A stretch of 64,000 nucleotides of DNA from Geopsychrobacter electrodiphilus DSM 16401 (GCF_000384395.1 NZ_ARWE01000001.1:1240001-1304000), one strand, 5' to 3'. Shown: positions 9,734-19,147, numbered from the stretch's first letter. Numbers and translations: made by a program. Notes: generated from the sequence alone by a model not told the origin.

Positions 9734-10921
9734 TTATTTAAGACCTAACTCATTGGCTAATTTATCCCAGGCCCCAAGACTGCGTTCAATCATGTCATCG
9801 CTAACACAATAGGCGATTCGAAAGAACCCCGGAGCACCAAACCCGCTACCAGGCACCAGCAGAATCATGTATTTCTGCGCAATGCGGATAAATTCCATCT
9901 CGTCTGCCAGCGGGGATTTAGGAAAGAGAAAAAAGCCGCCGCCAGGTTTCACCATTGAGAATCCCAAGCCGGTCAGATGGGTGTATAGACGATCACGTTT
10001 TTTCCGATATTCTCCAACATCAACGCTACAGTGCTGAAGTTTGGTGATCAGTCGTTGCATGAGCGCCGGAGCGTTAACGAAGCCAAGGACACGATTGCAG
10101 AAGACCGCACCCTGGATAAACAACTCCACCTGGCCCATCGCCGGATTGGCGGCCAGGTAGCCGATTCTCTCTCCAGGGAGAGCGAGGTCTTTAGAGTGTG
10201 AGGTGACAATAATGGAATTTTCGACACAATCGAAAATGTTGGCAACCGGTTCTTCAAAGCTGATGCGGGCGTAAGGTTCATCGGAGATGACCGTCAGCGG
10301 GCGGCCGAATTCGGCTTCTTTACGTTTCAGCATTTTTCCCAGAGCCATAAGGGCCGTTTTGGGATAGATAACGCCGGTTGGATTATTCGGGGAATTGATA
10401 ACTATGGCGCGGGTTCTGAGTGAAATGGCCTTTTCAATTGCGTTAAGGTCAGGCTGGAATTTTTCATCGGTCTGGACGATAACTGGAACCCCGCCCTGAT
10501 TGTCGATGTAAAATTTATATTCAACAAAGTAGGGGGCGAGAATGATCACCTCATCGCCGGCATTCAGTATGGCTTTCAGGGTGACATTCATTGCGGCCCC
10601 AGCGCCGCAGGTCATCACGATATGTGAGGCAGCTACCGGCTGGTTGCAGTTTTCGGCAATGACCTCAGCGACCGCGGCACGTGTTTCGTCATAACCGGCG
10701 TTGTTCATGTATCGGTGCATGCCGGGGACAGGTGATTCGGCCAGCCGTTTTAATTCCAATTTCAGTTCTGCTGGTGGTTCCATAGTCGGGTTGCCAAGGG
10801 TAAAATCGAAAACCTTGTCATCTCCGTATTGTTGGCGTAAGGCCGCGCCCTCTTCAAACATGCGGCGGATCCATGAAGCGTTTTCGATACTGTCTTTTAC
10901 CTTTGTGGCAATGATCGACAT
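9734..10921 (-). CDS. PLP-dependent aminotransferase, class I/II (aspartate/aromatic type)
   Basis: The 395-residue protein is a fold-type I aminotransferase. It shows FTLGNPTMEPP near residue 40, the cofactor-binding TCGAGAAMN, NSPNNPTGVIY, SDEPYARI (pyridine-nitrogen aspartate and hydroxyl tyrosine) and SHSKDLALPGERIGY with the Schiff-base lysine. The C-terminal FFRIAYCVSDD holds the carboxylate-binding arginine. Substrate cannot be read with certainty; the divergent pheA-tyrA-aroA operon makes an aromatic or aspartate aminotransferase likely. A near-consensus promoter lies upstream, and GAGGTG precedes the ATG. The gene ends close to the hairpin at 9673-9714. Confidence 0.88.
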   Translation of the reverse strand: MSIIATKVKDSIENASWIRRMFEEGAALRQQYGDDKVFDFTLGNPTMEPPAELKLELKRLAESPVPGMHRYMNNAGYDETRAAVAEVIAENCNQPVAASHIVMTCGAGAAMNVTLKAILNAGDEVIILAPYFVEYKFYIDNQGGVPVIVQTDEKFQPDLNAIEKAISLRTRAIVINSPNNPTGVIYPKTALMALGKMLKRKEAEFGRPLTVISDEPYARISFEEPVANIFDCVENSIIVTSHSKDLALPGERIGYLAANPAMGQVELFIQGAVFCNRVLGFVNAPALMQRLITKLQHCSVDVGEYRKKRDRLYTHLTGLGFSMVKPGGGFFLFPKSPLADEMEFIRIAQKYMILLVPGSGFGAPGFFRIAYCVSDDMIERSLGAWDKLANELGLK

Positions 10922-10974
10922 CGGGCACCTCTTATCTATAAAGTAAGGGTTCTTTTCAGCAGTTAAGGTTCCGC

Positions 10975-11003
10975 AGTTTAGCCGCCTGAAAGGGCTTGGT
11001 CAA
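10975..11003 (-). promoter_or_regulatory. Sigma-70 promoter of the aminotransferase gene
   Basis: On the minus strand TTGACC (11003-10998) and TAAACT (10980-10975) are separated by exactly 17 bases. The predicted start near 10968 gives a leader of about 47 bases. Confidence 0.7.
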
Positions 11004-11050
11004 GAGTTCGATTCATCGGTTTTGGCCTTCCGTATTGTGGGTTACGGGGT

Positions 11051-11079
11051 TTGCTTTTTGCCCCTGAATGGGCTACATT
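11051..11079 (+). promoter_or_regulatory. Candidate sigma-70 promoter for the aromatic amino acid operon
   Basis: TTGCTT (11051-11056) and TACATT (11074-11079) are 17 bases apart. Both hexamers are imperfect. The leader to pheA would be about 60 bases and contains CCTCGG/CCGAGG-like short repeats but no clear attenuator. Confidence 0.4.
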
Positions 11080-11146
11080 TCCTGACCCGTGAAGCCTCGG
11101 ATTAGCAACCTCGGGAGGTGATCTTCGCTCGTATCAGGAGTACTCC

Positions 11147-12235
11147 ATGTCGAATTCCAATTTAAAAAAACTCAGGAATAAGATAGATCAGATTGATGAT
11201 CAAATTCTGGATCTGCTCAACAATCGTGCTCGGGTGGTGCTGGAAGTTGGCAAAGCCAAGGCCGGTGAGAGCCGCGAATTTTATGTGCCGAGTCGTGAGC
11301 GCGCGATCTTTGAACGACTTCAGGGTGGTAACCCCGGCCCTTTTCCCAATGAATCAATCTGTCGCGTCTTTCGCGAGATTATCAGCGCCTCGCTCTCCCT
11401 TGAAATGCCGATGAAAGTCGCATATCTGGGGCCACAGTCGACTTTTACCCATGTGGCTGCGATGGAACAATTCGGGCTCTCGGCTCAGCTCGTCCCCCAG
11501 AAAAGTATCCCGGCGGTCTTTGAAGAGGTCGAGCGCGGAAGGGCGCATTATGGCGTGGTTCCGGTCGAAAATTCGACGGAGGGGGTCGTGAACCACACCC
11601 TCGATATGTTTATCAGCTCCGAGTTGCAAGTGATCGCCGAGATCCTGCTCGAAATCTCCCATGACCTGCTCTCGCAAACGGGTAAACTCGAACAGATTTG
11701 TAAGGTGGTTTCTCATCCTCAGGCTTTGGCGCAATGCCGGCGCTGGTTGGATGAAAATCTCCCCGATACTCCCCAGATGGATTTGACCAGCACCGCAGCT
11801 GCGGCCCAGATGGCTGCGGAGGATGACACCGTGGCGGCGATTGCCAGTCAGGCCGCTGCTCGGCAATATGGCCTGCAGGTGGCGAAAGGGAAGATTGAGG
11901 ACAACCCGAACAACTTTACCCGGTTCCTGGTGATTGGCAGCAAGAGACCTGACCCTAGCGGCCGGGACAAGACCTCGATCATGTTCAGCGTACATGATGA
12001 ACCCGGCATTCTTTACCGGATGCTCGAACCCTTCAGCAAACGCGACATCAATCTGGTGAAAATTGAAAGTCGACCGATGAAGCAAAAGGCTTGGGAATAT
12101 ATTTTCTTTCTTGATCTGGTCGGTCATGTAGAAGATGAAAAGATCTCCGCGGCGATTGAAGATTTGCGCAGTCATTGTCATTTTTTGAAAATTCTGGGGT
12201 CCTATCCGTTCGCCGGGCAGGGGGAGAGGGAATGA
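11147..12235 (+). CDS. pheA: Bifunctional chorismate mutase/prephenate dehydratase PheA
   Basis: PheA converts chorismate to prephenate and then phenylpyruvate, the phenylalanine branch. The 362-residue product has an AroQ-type mutase domain (about 1-90: LRNKIDQIDDQILDLLNNRA, with the conserved active-site Arg and Lys), a prephenate dehydratase domain (about 95-270: AYLGPQSTFTHVAA, VPVENSTEGVVNHTLD, and NNFTRFLVIG with the catalytic Thr-Arg-Phe) and a C-terminal ACT domain (about 280-355: FSVHDEPGILYRMLEPF), with an ESRP motif that binds phenylalanine for feedback inhibition. AGGAG lies nine bases before the ATG. It overlaps tyrA by four bases. Confidence 0.96.
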   Translation: MSNSNLKKLRNKIDQIDDQILDLLNNRARVVLEVGKAKAGESREFYVPSRERAIFERLQGGNPGPFPNESICRVFREIISASLSLEMPMKVAYLGPQSTFTHVAAMEQFGLSAQLVPQKSIPAVFEEVERGRAHYGVVPVENSTEGVVNHTLDMFISSELQVIAEILLEISHDLLSQTGKLEQICKVVSHPQALAQCRRWLDENLPDTPQMDLTSTAAAAQMAAEDDTVAAIASQAAARQYGLQVAKGKIEDNPNNFTRFLVIGSKRPDPSGRDKTSIMFSVHDEPGILYRMLEPFSKRDINLVKIESRPMKQKAWEYIFFLDLVGHVEDEKISAAIEDLRSHCHFLKILGSYPFAGQGERE

Positions 12236-13098
12236 AAGGTCATCGTATTGGCCGGTTGACGGTCATCGGCGTCGGCCTCATCGGGGGGTCGCTGGGGTTG
12301 GCCCTGAAAGAAGCGGGATTTGTGGGGGAGGTTGTCGGTTGTGGTCGAGGCAAGCCGAACCTTGAAGCGGCGCTCAGATTAGGCATTATTGATCGTTATG
12401 AACGTGATCCGCAAAAGGCTGTCCTTGGGGCCGATCTGGTCTTTCTGGCAACTCCGGTACGAACTTTGGCTGATTTGGTTAGAGAAATTGCGCCGGCGCT
12501 CAAGGACGGTGCAATTCTGACCGATGGGGGGAGCGTCAAGGGGTCGGTTCTGCGTGAGGTGAGCCCATTAGTGCCTGCGGGCGTGCATTTTATCGCTGGC
12601 CATCCGATTGCCGGGACAGAGAATAGTGGCGCTGAAGCCGCATTTTCAACCCTCTACCAAGGGAAACGCTGCATCCTGACCCCGAACACGCAGACCGATG
12701 CCGGTGCGCTTGAGGTGGTGTCGGCGATGTGGAGAGCCGTCGGGAGTGAAGTTATCTGTATGCCAGCCGAGAAACATGACCGAGTGCTGGCCGCTATCAG
12801 CCATCTTCCACATATGGTCGCTTATTCCCTGGTGAATGCCGTGGGGTCCTATGACCATTATGAAGAGAATATCCTCGAATATTCAGCCGGCGGGTTTCGC
12901 GATTTTACCCGGATTGCTTCGTCTGACCCGACGATGTGGCGGGACATTGCCCTGACCAATCAGGTGGCCCTGCTCGAGATGATGGACCAGTTTCAACTTT
13001 TCTTTGATGAATTGAAAGAAGACATTCGCAAGGGGGATATCGACCGCCTGTGCGAATTTTTTCTGCGTTCTAAACAATTACGTGACGCTATCCTTTAA
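12232..13098 (+). CDS. tyrA: Prephenate dehydrogenase TyrA
   Basis: TyrA oxidatively decarboxylates prephenate to 4-hydroxyphenylpyruvate with NAD(P), the tyrosine branch. From ATG 12232 the product is 288 residues. It begins with a Rossmann fold (VIGVGLIGGSLGLALKEAGF), followed by LVFLATPV, GSVKG and the catalytic region FIAGHPIAGTENSGAEAA with its histidine. The C-terminal helical domain contains AISHLPHMVAYSL and GGFRDFTRIASSDPTMW, the usual substrate-pocket motifs. No ACT domain is present. The start overlaps the pheA stop (ATGA), which indicates coupled translation; a TTG-initiated extension to 12175 would lie inside the pheA coding region. Confidence 0.95.
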   Translation: MKGHRIGRLTVIGVGLIGGSLGLALKEAGFVGEVVGCGRGKPNLEAALRLGIIDRYERDPQKAVLGADLVFLATPVRTLADLVREIAPALKDGAILTDGGSVKGSVLREVSPLVPAGVHFIAGHPIAGTENSGAEAAFSTLYQGKRCILTPNTQTDAGALEVVSAMWRAVGSEVICMPAEKHDRVLAAISHLPHMVAYSLVNAVGSYDHYEENILEYSAGGFRDFTRIASSDPTMWRDIALTNQVALLEMMDQFQLFFDELKEDIRKGDIDRLCEFFLRSKQLRDAIL

Positions 13099-13133
13099 GG
13101 TTCTTGTTTGCCGTGTATCAGAAAGTTAATTTT

Positions 13134-14429
13134 ATGTCTCAGTTAGAGCAGAGAGTTATCTCTCCGAGCCGTGGGCTCAAGGGTGACATTGTTGTCCCCG
13201 GCGATAAGTCGATTTCGCATCGGGCCATTATGTTCGCGTCTTTGGCCGAAGGCACCAGTCGCATTCGTGGCCTGTTGCGTGGCGAGGATTGCATGTCGAC
13301 CCTGGCGGCATTTAGGCAGATGGGCGTGCAGGTCAAAGAGGCTGGGGATTGTCTCTTAATTGAAGGGCGAGGCATTCGCGGTTTGCAAGAGCCCGGAGAT
13401 GTTATTGACTGTGGCAACTCGGGCACGACCATGCGTCTGATGAGCGGGATCCTCGCTGCCCAGCCTTTCTTCTCGGTTCTGACCGGAGATAGATATCTTC
13501 GACAGCGCCCGATGGGCCGTATTCTTACCCCCCTGCTTGGCATGGGGGCTGAGATTAGCGGGCGGGAAAATGGGACTAAGGCACCGCTGGCAATTCGCGG
13601 AGGAATGTTAAGAGCCGGAGAGTATCATTCGCCGGTATCCAGTGCACAAGTGAAATCAGCCGTTCTGTTGGCCGGAATGCAGGTCGAAGGAGAAACGCGG
13701 GTGTTTGAGCCGCATCTTTCGCGAGATCATAGCGAGCGGATGTTGCGCTGCTTCGGGGTTGATATAAGATCCTTTGAGGGTGGCGCCTCTGTTTGCGGCC
13801 CCGTCATCCTGAAGGGGCGTGATATCGATGTCCCGGGCGATATCTCCTCGGCGGCGTTCTTTATGGTAGCGGCATTGATCACTCCAGGTTCTGAACTTCT
13901 GTTGAAAAATGTCGGTGTCAATCCAACGCGCAGCGGCATTATTGATATCCTGCAGCAGATGGGTGGGCAGATAACACTTTTGAATCAGCGCGAGCTTTCA
14001 GGGGAGCCGGTTGCCGATCTGTTAGTAAAATACAGCCCCTTGCGCGGGATTGAAATCGGTGGAGACCTTGTTCCACGAGCAATTGATGAGTTCCCGGTGG
14101 TCAGTGTGGCAGCAGTCTTTGCTGAAGGAGAGACCCTGATCAGGGAGGCAAAGGAGTTGCGCGTTAAGGAGACTGACCGTATTGCGGCCGTCTGCGATAC
14201 GCTGGGGAAAATCGGTGGCCTGGTTGAACCCCTTGAAGATGGCATGCGGATTCAGGGCACGGGAACTTTACATGGCGGGCTGGTCAACTCCTTCGGCGAT
14301 CACCGGATTGCCATGAGTATGGCGGTTGCAGCTCAAGCGGCAACCGGGGCAATAACAATTGCCGACACTGGATGTACCGCGACCTCATTCCCGAATTTCT
14401 GGGATCTTCTTGAGCAGGTGAATCATTGA
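13134..14429 (+). CDS. aroA: 3-Phosphoshikimate 1-carboxyvinyltransferase (EPSP synthase) AroA
   Basis: AroA transfers enolpyruvate from PEP to shikimate 3-phosphate, the sixth shikimate-pathway step. The 431-residue protein shows PGDKSISHRAIMFASLAEGT near residue 22, DCGNSGTTMRLMSGILA near 90, the RQRPMGR region, SSAQVKSAVLLAG, RDHSERML, DEFPVVSVAAVFAEG with the catalytic Asp, KELRVKETDRI and GDHRIAMSMAVAA. The NSGTT and GDKSIS loops are intact and read as ordinary class sequences. ATG 13134 fits the family; the frame is open to TTG 13104. It overlaps cmk by four bases. Confidence 0.96.
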   Translation: MSQLEQRVISPSRGLKGDIVVPGDKSISHRAIMFASLAEGTSRIRGLLRGEDCMSTLAAFRQMGVQVKEAGDCLLIEGRGIRGLQEPGDVIDCGNSGTTMRLMSGILAAQPFFSVLTGDRYLRQRPMGRILTPLLGMGAEISGRENGTKAPLAIRGGMLRAGEYHSPVSSAQVKSAVLLAGMQVEGETRVFEPHLSRDHSERMLRCFGVDIRSFEGGASVCGPVILKGRDIDVPGDISSAAFFMVAALITPGSELLLKNVGVNPTRSGIIDILQQMGGQITLLNQRELSGEPVADLLVKYSPLRGIEIGGDLVPRAIDEFPVVSVAAVFAEGETLIREAKELRVKETDRIAAVCDTLGKIGGLVEPLEDGMRIQGTGTLHGGLVNSFGDHRIAMSMAVAAQAATGAITIADTGCTATSFPNFWDLLEQVNH

Positions 14430-15130
14430 ATCAACGCAGGGATAAAGGGCGCAAGCCACAATTGATAATCGCTATTGATGGACCCTCCGGTGCGGGTAAA
14501 AGCACTCTCAGTAAAGCCTTAGCGACCACTCTGGGTTATACCAATATTGATACGGGCGCCATGTACCGTGCGGTCGCCCTTCTCGCGACTCGGCAGCATA
14601 CTGCTTTAGATGACTCGGTGGCACTGCAGCAGCTTTGCCGTCAGATGCAGTTTGAATTCCGTCGTGTCGCTGATTCTGATCATGTTTTCATCAATGGTGA
14701 AGATGTCTCGGACGCCATTCGCACACCCGAGGTGAGTCTGCTGACGTCGAAGGTCTCAGCATGTCCTGCCGTGCGCGAAGAGTTGGTCCGGGTGCAGCAG
14801 CAGATGGGGCGCCTGGGTGGTGTCGTTCTCGAAGGGCGTGACATCGGTACGGTGGTGTTTCCGCAGGCTGAAATTAAATTTTTTCTTTCAGCATCCGCCG
14901 AAGAGCGGGGTCGCCGGCGTTTTGATGAGTTGCGGGCGAAAGGGATTGACGTCGACTTGCAACAGACAATCGCCGAGGTTGAGGCTCGTGATGCGGCCGA
15001 CAGTAGTCGTGAGCATGCTCCCTTGCGCCGGGCTGCTGATGCTATCGATATCGATTCGACCATTATGGATATTCAACAGGTTCTGGCTCTGATGCTTGAA
15101 ACGGTCCGGGCCCGTATGGCTCAAGCATAA
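14426..15130 (+). CDS. cmk: Cytidylate kinase Cmk
   Basis: Cmk phosphorylates CMP and dCMP with ATP. The 234-residue product has the P-loop IDGPSGAGKSTLSKALA near residue 20, IDTGAMYRAVAL, the CMP-binding GRDIGTVVFPQA and the lid-region RDAADSSREHAPLRRA. The start codon is TTG 14426, which overlaps the aroA stop (TTGA); no closer ATG precedes the P-loop, so an unusual start is accepted here. aroA-cmk adjacency followed by ispH and rpsA is the standard order in this group. Confidence 0.94.
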   Translation: MNQRRDKGRKPQLIIAIDGPSGAGKSTLSKALATTLGYTNIDTGAMYRAVALLATRQHTALDDSVALQQLCRQMQFEFRRVADSDHVFINGEDVSDAIRTPEVSLLTSKVSACPAVREELVRVQQQMGRLGGVVLEGRDIGTVVFPQAEIKFFLSASAEERGRRRFDELRAKGIDVDLQQTIAEVEARDAADSSREHAPLRRAADAIDIDSTIMDIQQVLALMLETVRARMAQA

Positions 15131-15160
15131 TTAAGTGTCCAGTAAGGGAGTTTGACATTG

Positions 15161-15991
15161 ATGGAAATTCTGCTCGCAAAGAGTGCCGGATTTTGTTTCG
15201 GCGTAAAGCGTGCGACTCAGATGGCGTTTGATGCTTCCGACAACTTTAAGTCATTGCAGTCCCTCGGGCCACTGATCCATTCGCCGCAAATGGTAAAAAA
15301 GCTCGAAGATCGCGGGATTCGTGTCTGTCAGCGGGTTGAAGATGCTGATGGTGAGGCAATCGTCGTCCGCTCTCATGGAGTGACAGCCGGAGAATTCGTT
15401 GAACTTCAAGGCAGTGGTAAGACCATTATTGATGCAACCTGTCCTTTTGTGACCAAAGCTCAGAAATATGCAGCAGAACTGAGTCGTGATGGTTACCTGC
15501 TGGTGATTGTTGGCGAAGCCCATCATCCCGAAGTGCAGGGGATTGTTTCCTATGCGAGTGGCGAGGTTGCCGTTATCGCCAGTGCTGAAGAGGCCGGCGA
15601 ATTGCCGAAGTCTCGCAAGATTGGGGTTATTGCGCAGACAACCCAGTCGTTTGAAAATTTTCGTGCAATTGTTGGGGTCTGCCTTGATAAATCCCGCCAA
15701 CTGAAAATTCATAATACGATCTGCGACGCAACGTCTGTCAGACAGGAAGAAGCTGTATCGATTGCCGGTCAAGTCGATCTAATGCTGGTGGTCGGCGGCT
15801 ATAACAGCGCCAACACAACGCGACTGGCCAACCTTTGTCGTGACAAGGGGACCGCGACCTATCATGTTGAAACGGCGGGGGAGATTGATCGACGCTGGTT
15901 TGAAGGGGTTTCGCGGGTCGGTTTGACGGCTGGCGCATCAACTCCTCAGTTCCTGATCGATGAAATCATGGAGATTCTTCGTACTTTTTGA
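15161..15991 (+). CDS. ispH: 4-Hydroxy-3-methylbut-2-enyl diphosphate reductase IspH
   Basis: IspH makes IPP and DMAPP in the last step of the MEP isoprenoid pathway, using a [4Fe-4S] cluster. The 276-residue product has the three cluster cysteines in AGFCFGVKRA (Cys13), DATCPFVTKAQ and CDATSVRQEEA. The diphosphate- and proton-relay motifs VRSHGV, HHPEVQGI, TTQSF and NSANT are all visible. ATG 15161 lies ten bases after AAGGGAG; the TTG at 15152 is too close to it. Confidence 0.95.
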   Translation: MEILLAKSAGFCFGVKRATQMAFDASDNFKSLQSLGPLIHSPQMVKKLEDRGIRVCQRVEDADGEAIVVRSHGVTAGEFVELQGSGKTIIDATCPFVTKAQKYAAELSRDGYLLVIVGEAHHPEVQGIVSYASGEVAVIASAEEAGELPKSRKIGVIAQTTQSFENFRAIVGVCLDKSRQLKIHNTICDATSVRQEEAVSIAGQVDLMLVVGGYNSANTTRLANLCRDKGTATYHVETAGEIDRRWFEGVSRVGLTAGASTPQFLIDEIMEILRTF

Positions 15992-16151
15992 CTGGTTTGG
16001 GCTCAATAGCTTCGGTTTGCACCTGCCTCGCAAGTAACTAACCTGCTGAAAAATATTACTTTGTTTTTAATTTAGGCTGTGATAATGTGCGCGTCTCGCA
16101 AGAGCTCGCCGTCGCAAGGCGTCGGGAAATACGTAAGGGGGTTCTATCCCA

Positions 16152-17873
16152 ATGGTTGAAGAAAAAGAAATGTTTGACGATGACATGGAAGTAGAAGCAG
16201 GAGAAGACAGCTTTGAGGCGATGCTCAATGAGTATGAGCAAGGTGGCCTTGAGCTCAAGCGCAACGATGTCGTACAAGGGACCGTCGTTCAGGTTAATCC
16301 TGATTCGGTCGTGGTCGATGTCGGCTACAAGTCGGAGGGTGTGATCCCGCTGCGTGAGTTCGCTAATGAAAAAGGCGAAATCAACGTTAATGTAGGGGAT
16401 GTCTACGACGTGCTGTTCGGTGGTGGAGAAAGCGACAGTGGTATGATCAATCTGTCGAAAGAGAAAGCCGATCGGCAAAAGATCTGGAACAACCTCGAAG
16501 AAGATGCCGTTGTCGAAGGTCGGATCATCAACCGTATCAAGGGTGGTTTGTCAGTCGATATCGGTGTCATGGCCTTCTTGCCTGGATCCCAAGTCGATCT
16601 GCGTCCCGTACGCAACCTCGATAAGGTTATCGGTGAGACCTTTGAGTTTAAGATTATCAAGCTGAACAAGCGTCGTGGCAATATCGTTCTTTCACGTCGC
16701 GTGCTGCTTGAAAAAGAGCGCGAGAGCTTGCGCAGCGGTACTCTTGAGAACCTGGTTGAAGAACAGGTTGTTGACGGTATTGTTAAGAATCTTACTGATT
16801 ACGGGGCATTTATCGACCTTGGTGGTATCGATGGACTGTTGCATATCACCGATATGTCTTGGGGTCGCGTTAAACATCCTTCGGATATTATCGCGGTGGG
16901 TGACCGGATCAAAGTTAAGGTTCTCAAGTTTGATCGTGATAAAGAACGGGTTTCCTTGGGGCTCAAGCAAATTGCTCCCGATCCATGGCTTGACGTCCAG
17001 GCCAAGTACCCGGTTGATGTCAGGGTGACCGGCAAGGTTGTCAGCCTCACAGATTACGGTGCATTTATCGAGCTTGAAGAGGGCGTAGAAGGTCTGATTC
17101 ACGTCTCTGAAATGAGCTGGACCAAGCGGATCAAGCATCCGAACAAGATTCTGAATATCGGTGACGATGTTGAGTCGGTCGTTCTTGCGCTTGATACTGA
17201 AAATCGTCGTATCTCCCTTGGACTCAAGCAGATCGAGCCGAACCCCTGGGAAGTCATCGGCGAGAAATTCCCGATTGGTACCATTATTGAGGGACAAGTC
17301 AAGAATATCACTGACTTTGGCGTTTTTGTCGGGGTTGATGAAGGCATTGACGGTCTGGTCCACATCTCGGACCTCTCATGGACCAAGCGCATCAAGCATC
17401 CTTCTGAAGCCTTCAAAAAGGGTGATGTTGTCAAGGCCGTTGTGTTGAACATCGACCGTGAGAATGAGCGCTTCTCTCTAGGGCTGAAGCAGCTTAATAA
17501 TGATCCTTGGGAATCTGTCCCGACCCGTTATGCACCAGGTACAATTATCAAGGGTGCTGTGACCTCGGTAACAGACTTCGGTATTTTTCTTGAGCTTGAA
17601 GAGGGGATCGAGGGTTTGATCCACGTTTCGGAGTTAAGCAAAGAGAAAGTCGAAGAAGCCAAGGATTTTGCCAAGGTCGGCGATGTCCTTGAGGCTGCTG
17701 TCCTTCAGGTTGATTCAGTTGATCGCAAGATTGCCCTGTCGATTAAAAACATCGACGTTCAAAAGGAAAAGGCTGAGGTGAATAACTTCCTCGGTGCGCA
17801 AAAGACCGCGACATCGAACCTTGGTGCTCTGCTTCAGGGTGTCAAGGGTCGTAACGACGGTAAAGACGCCTGA
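16152..17873 (+). CDS. rpsA: 30S ribosomal protein S1
   Basis: S1 binds mRNA at the 30S subunit and unwinds it for initiation. The 573-residue protein has an acidic N terminus and six S1 (OB-fold) repeats beginning near residues 37, 120, 205, 290, 377 and 464. Repeats 3-6 are the typical ones, each with a DYGAF/DFGVF turn and a GLIHVSE/GLLHITD strand (for example GAFIELEEGVEGLIHVSEMS). A GGGGG tract serves as ribosome binding site. The 160-base gap upstream contains TGTGATAAT (16078-16086), an extended -10 box that probably gives rpsA its own promoter. A strong terminator follows at 17895. Confidence 0.97.
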   Translation: MVEEKEMFDDDMEVEAGEDSFEAMLNEYEQGGLELKRNDVVQGTVVQVNPDSVVVDVGYKSEGVIPLREFANEKGEINVNVGDVYDVLFGGGESDSGMINLSKEKADRQKIWNNLEEDAVVEGRIINRIKGGLSVDIGVMAFLPGSQVDLRPVRNLDKVIGETFEFKIIKLNKRRGNIVLSRRVLLEKERESLRSGTLENLVEEQVVDGIVKNLTDYGAFIDLGGIDGLLHITDMSWGRVKHPSDIIAVGDRIKVKVLKFDRDKERVSLGLKQIAPDPWLDVQAKYPVDVRVTGKVVSLTDYGAFIELEEGVEGLIHVSEMSWTKRIKHPNKILNIGDDVESVVLALDTENRRISLGLKQIEPNPWEVIGEKFPIGTIIEGQVKNITDFGVFVGVDEGIDGLVHISDLSWTKRIKHPSEAFKKGDVVKAVVLNIDRENERFSLGLKQLNNDPWESVPTRYAPGTIIKGAVTSVTDFGIFLELEEGIEGLIHVSELSKEKVEEAKDFAKVGDVLEAAVLQVDSVDRKIALSIKNIDVQKEKAEVNNFLGAQKTATSNLGALLQGVKGRNDGKDA

Positions 17874-17894
17874 ATTAGCTGAACATGCCGTGCC

Positions 17895-17929
17895 GGGACC
17901 CTGCAATGATTTGCAGGGTCCCTTTTTTT
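17895..17929 (+). terminator. Rho-independent terminator after rpsA
   Basis: A 12-bp perfect stem (GGGACCCTGCAA with its complement, 17895-17906 and 17911-17922) closes the loop TGAT and is followed by seven T. The T run ends only a dozen bases before sppA, so sppA depends on read-through or on a promoter inside this region. Confidence 0.94.
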
Positions 17930-17942
17930 GGGGAAGGTACTG

Positions 17943-18830
17943 ATGAAAAAACGCCCGATTTTGCTGGCAACCCTGACAATTTTCGGGATCTTTTTAGTGT
18001 TTCTGTTGCTGGCTGTCGTGCTCGGTAAAAACTGGTCCACGCCGGATATTGTATCTCTCGGCGAGAAAATTGGAGTTATTGAAGTTAATGGCCCAATCAC
18101 AGCGTCTGATGGTTTGATTAAAAACCTTATCGATTTTCGCGATAATAAATCGATAAAGGCCGTGATTTTGCGGATCGATTCTCCAGGAGGGGCTGTAGGC
18201 CCTTCACAGGAAATTTATAGTGAAGTCGTAAAACTGCAGAAGATAAAACCGGTCGTCGTCTCGATGGGGTCGGTGGCGGCCTCCGGTGGTTACTATATCG
18301 CAGCTCCGGCTAAACGGTTGTTCGCCAACCCTGGAACCATTACCGGAAGTATCGGGGTTATCATGTCCTTCCCAAATTATGAAGGGCTGATGGAGAAGGT
18401 TGGTGTTTCTTCAACCGTAGTCAAATCTGGACGTTTTAAGGATATCGGGTCAAATTCACGGCCTTTTACCCCCGATGAACGAATTTTGATGCAGGCATTG
18501 ATCGATGATGTCTATTCTCAGTTTGTGGAAGCCGTCAGTCTTGGACGTGATATCCCGGCCAATAAGGTACGAGAGATAGCAGATGGTCGTATCTTCAGCG
18601 GGCGCCAGGCCCTCGCTGTTGGACTGATAGACGAACTGGGTGGTTTTCAGGATGCTCTTGCCTATACGGCGAAGCTGACTGGCCTCGAAGATGACCCAAC
18701 ACTGATATATCCGGAGGTAGAGCAACCCGGTCTGGTGGAGCGTATCCTTAAGAGCGCTTTAGGTGAAATAGGATTTGAGGCAGGTCATCATTGGACGGTC
18801 GGTCCGCAGTATCTCTGGACTGGAATGTAA
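17943..18830 (+). CDS. sppA: Signal peptide peptidase SppA (short form)
   Basis: SppA is an inner-membrane serine protease that clears cleaved signal peptides. The 295-residue product starts with a membrane anchor (ILLATLTIFGIFLVFLLLAVVL), then a Clp-like fold with VILRIDSPGGAVGPSQEIYSEV, the nucleophile region MGSVAASGGYYIA and PGTITGSIGVI. The catalytic lysine is probably that of KSGRFKDIGS, as in the short bacterial form. A GGGGAAGG ribosome binding site sits between the rpsA terminator and the ATG. ihfB follows after 38 bases. Confidence 0.92.
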   Translation: MKKRPILLATLTIFGIFLVFLLLAVVLGKNWSTPDIVSLGEKIGVIEVNGPITASDGLIKNLIDFRDNKSIKAVILRIDSPGGAVGPSQEIYSEVVKLQKIKPVVVSMGSVAASGGYYIAAPAKRLFANPGTITGSIGVIMSFPNYEGLMEKVGVSSTVVKSGRFKDIGSNSRPFTPDERILMQALIDDVYSQFVEAVSLGRDIPANKVREIADGRIFSGRQALAVGLIDELGGFQDALAYTAKLTGLEDDPTLIYPEVEQPGLVERILKSALGEIGFEAGHHWTVGPQYLWTGM

Positions 18831-18868
18831 TTGATTCGGCAAATCGCTTGTTGAAAGCGGAGGGAACA

Positions 18869-19147
18869 ATGACTAAAAGCGAACTAATAGAAAAACTGTC
18901 GATTGAGCACGAATATCTGAATAAGCGGGATGCTGAGAGCGTGGTTAATCTGATTTTTGATGGAATTGGTGACGCCCTTTCACAGGGGGATCGCGTAGAA
19001 ATTCGTGGGTTTGGATCGTTTTCTGTGCGCGAGCGAGAAGCGCGGGAAGCACGCAATCCCAAGAGTGGTGAGCTTGTGCAGATCCCGAATCGTAAAACTC
19101 CTTTTTTCAAAACCGGAAAAGAGTTGAGGGAGCGGGTCGACCGCTGA
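18869..19147 (+). CDS. ihfB: Integration host factor beta subunit (HU/IHF family)
   Basis: IHF binds and sharply bends DNA as an alpha-beta dimer; it often assists sigma-54 promoters by looping the bound activator onto the polymerase. The 92-residue product starts MTKSELIEKLS and has VEIRGFGSFSVRERE followed by ARNPKSGELVQIPNRKTPFFKTGKE in the DNA-binding arm, here noted by its ends ARNPKSGE and TPFFKTGKEL. The rpsA-sppA-ihfB context supports the beta subunit rather than HU. ATG 18869 follows GGAGGG; the open frame upstream to 18791 overlaps sppA and is not family-like. A terminator follows. Confidence 0.93.
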   Translation: MTKSELIEKLSIEHEYLNKRDAESVVNLIFDGIGDALSQGDRVEIRGFGSFSVREREAREARNPKSGELVQIPNRKTPFFKTGKELRERVDR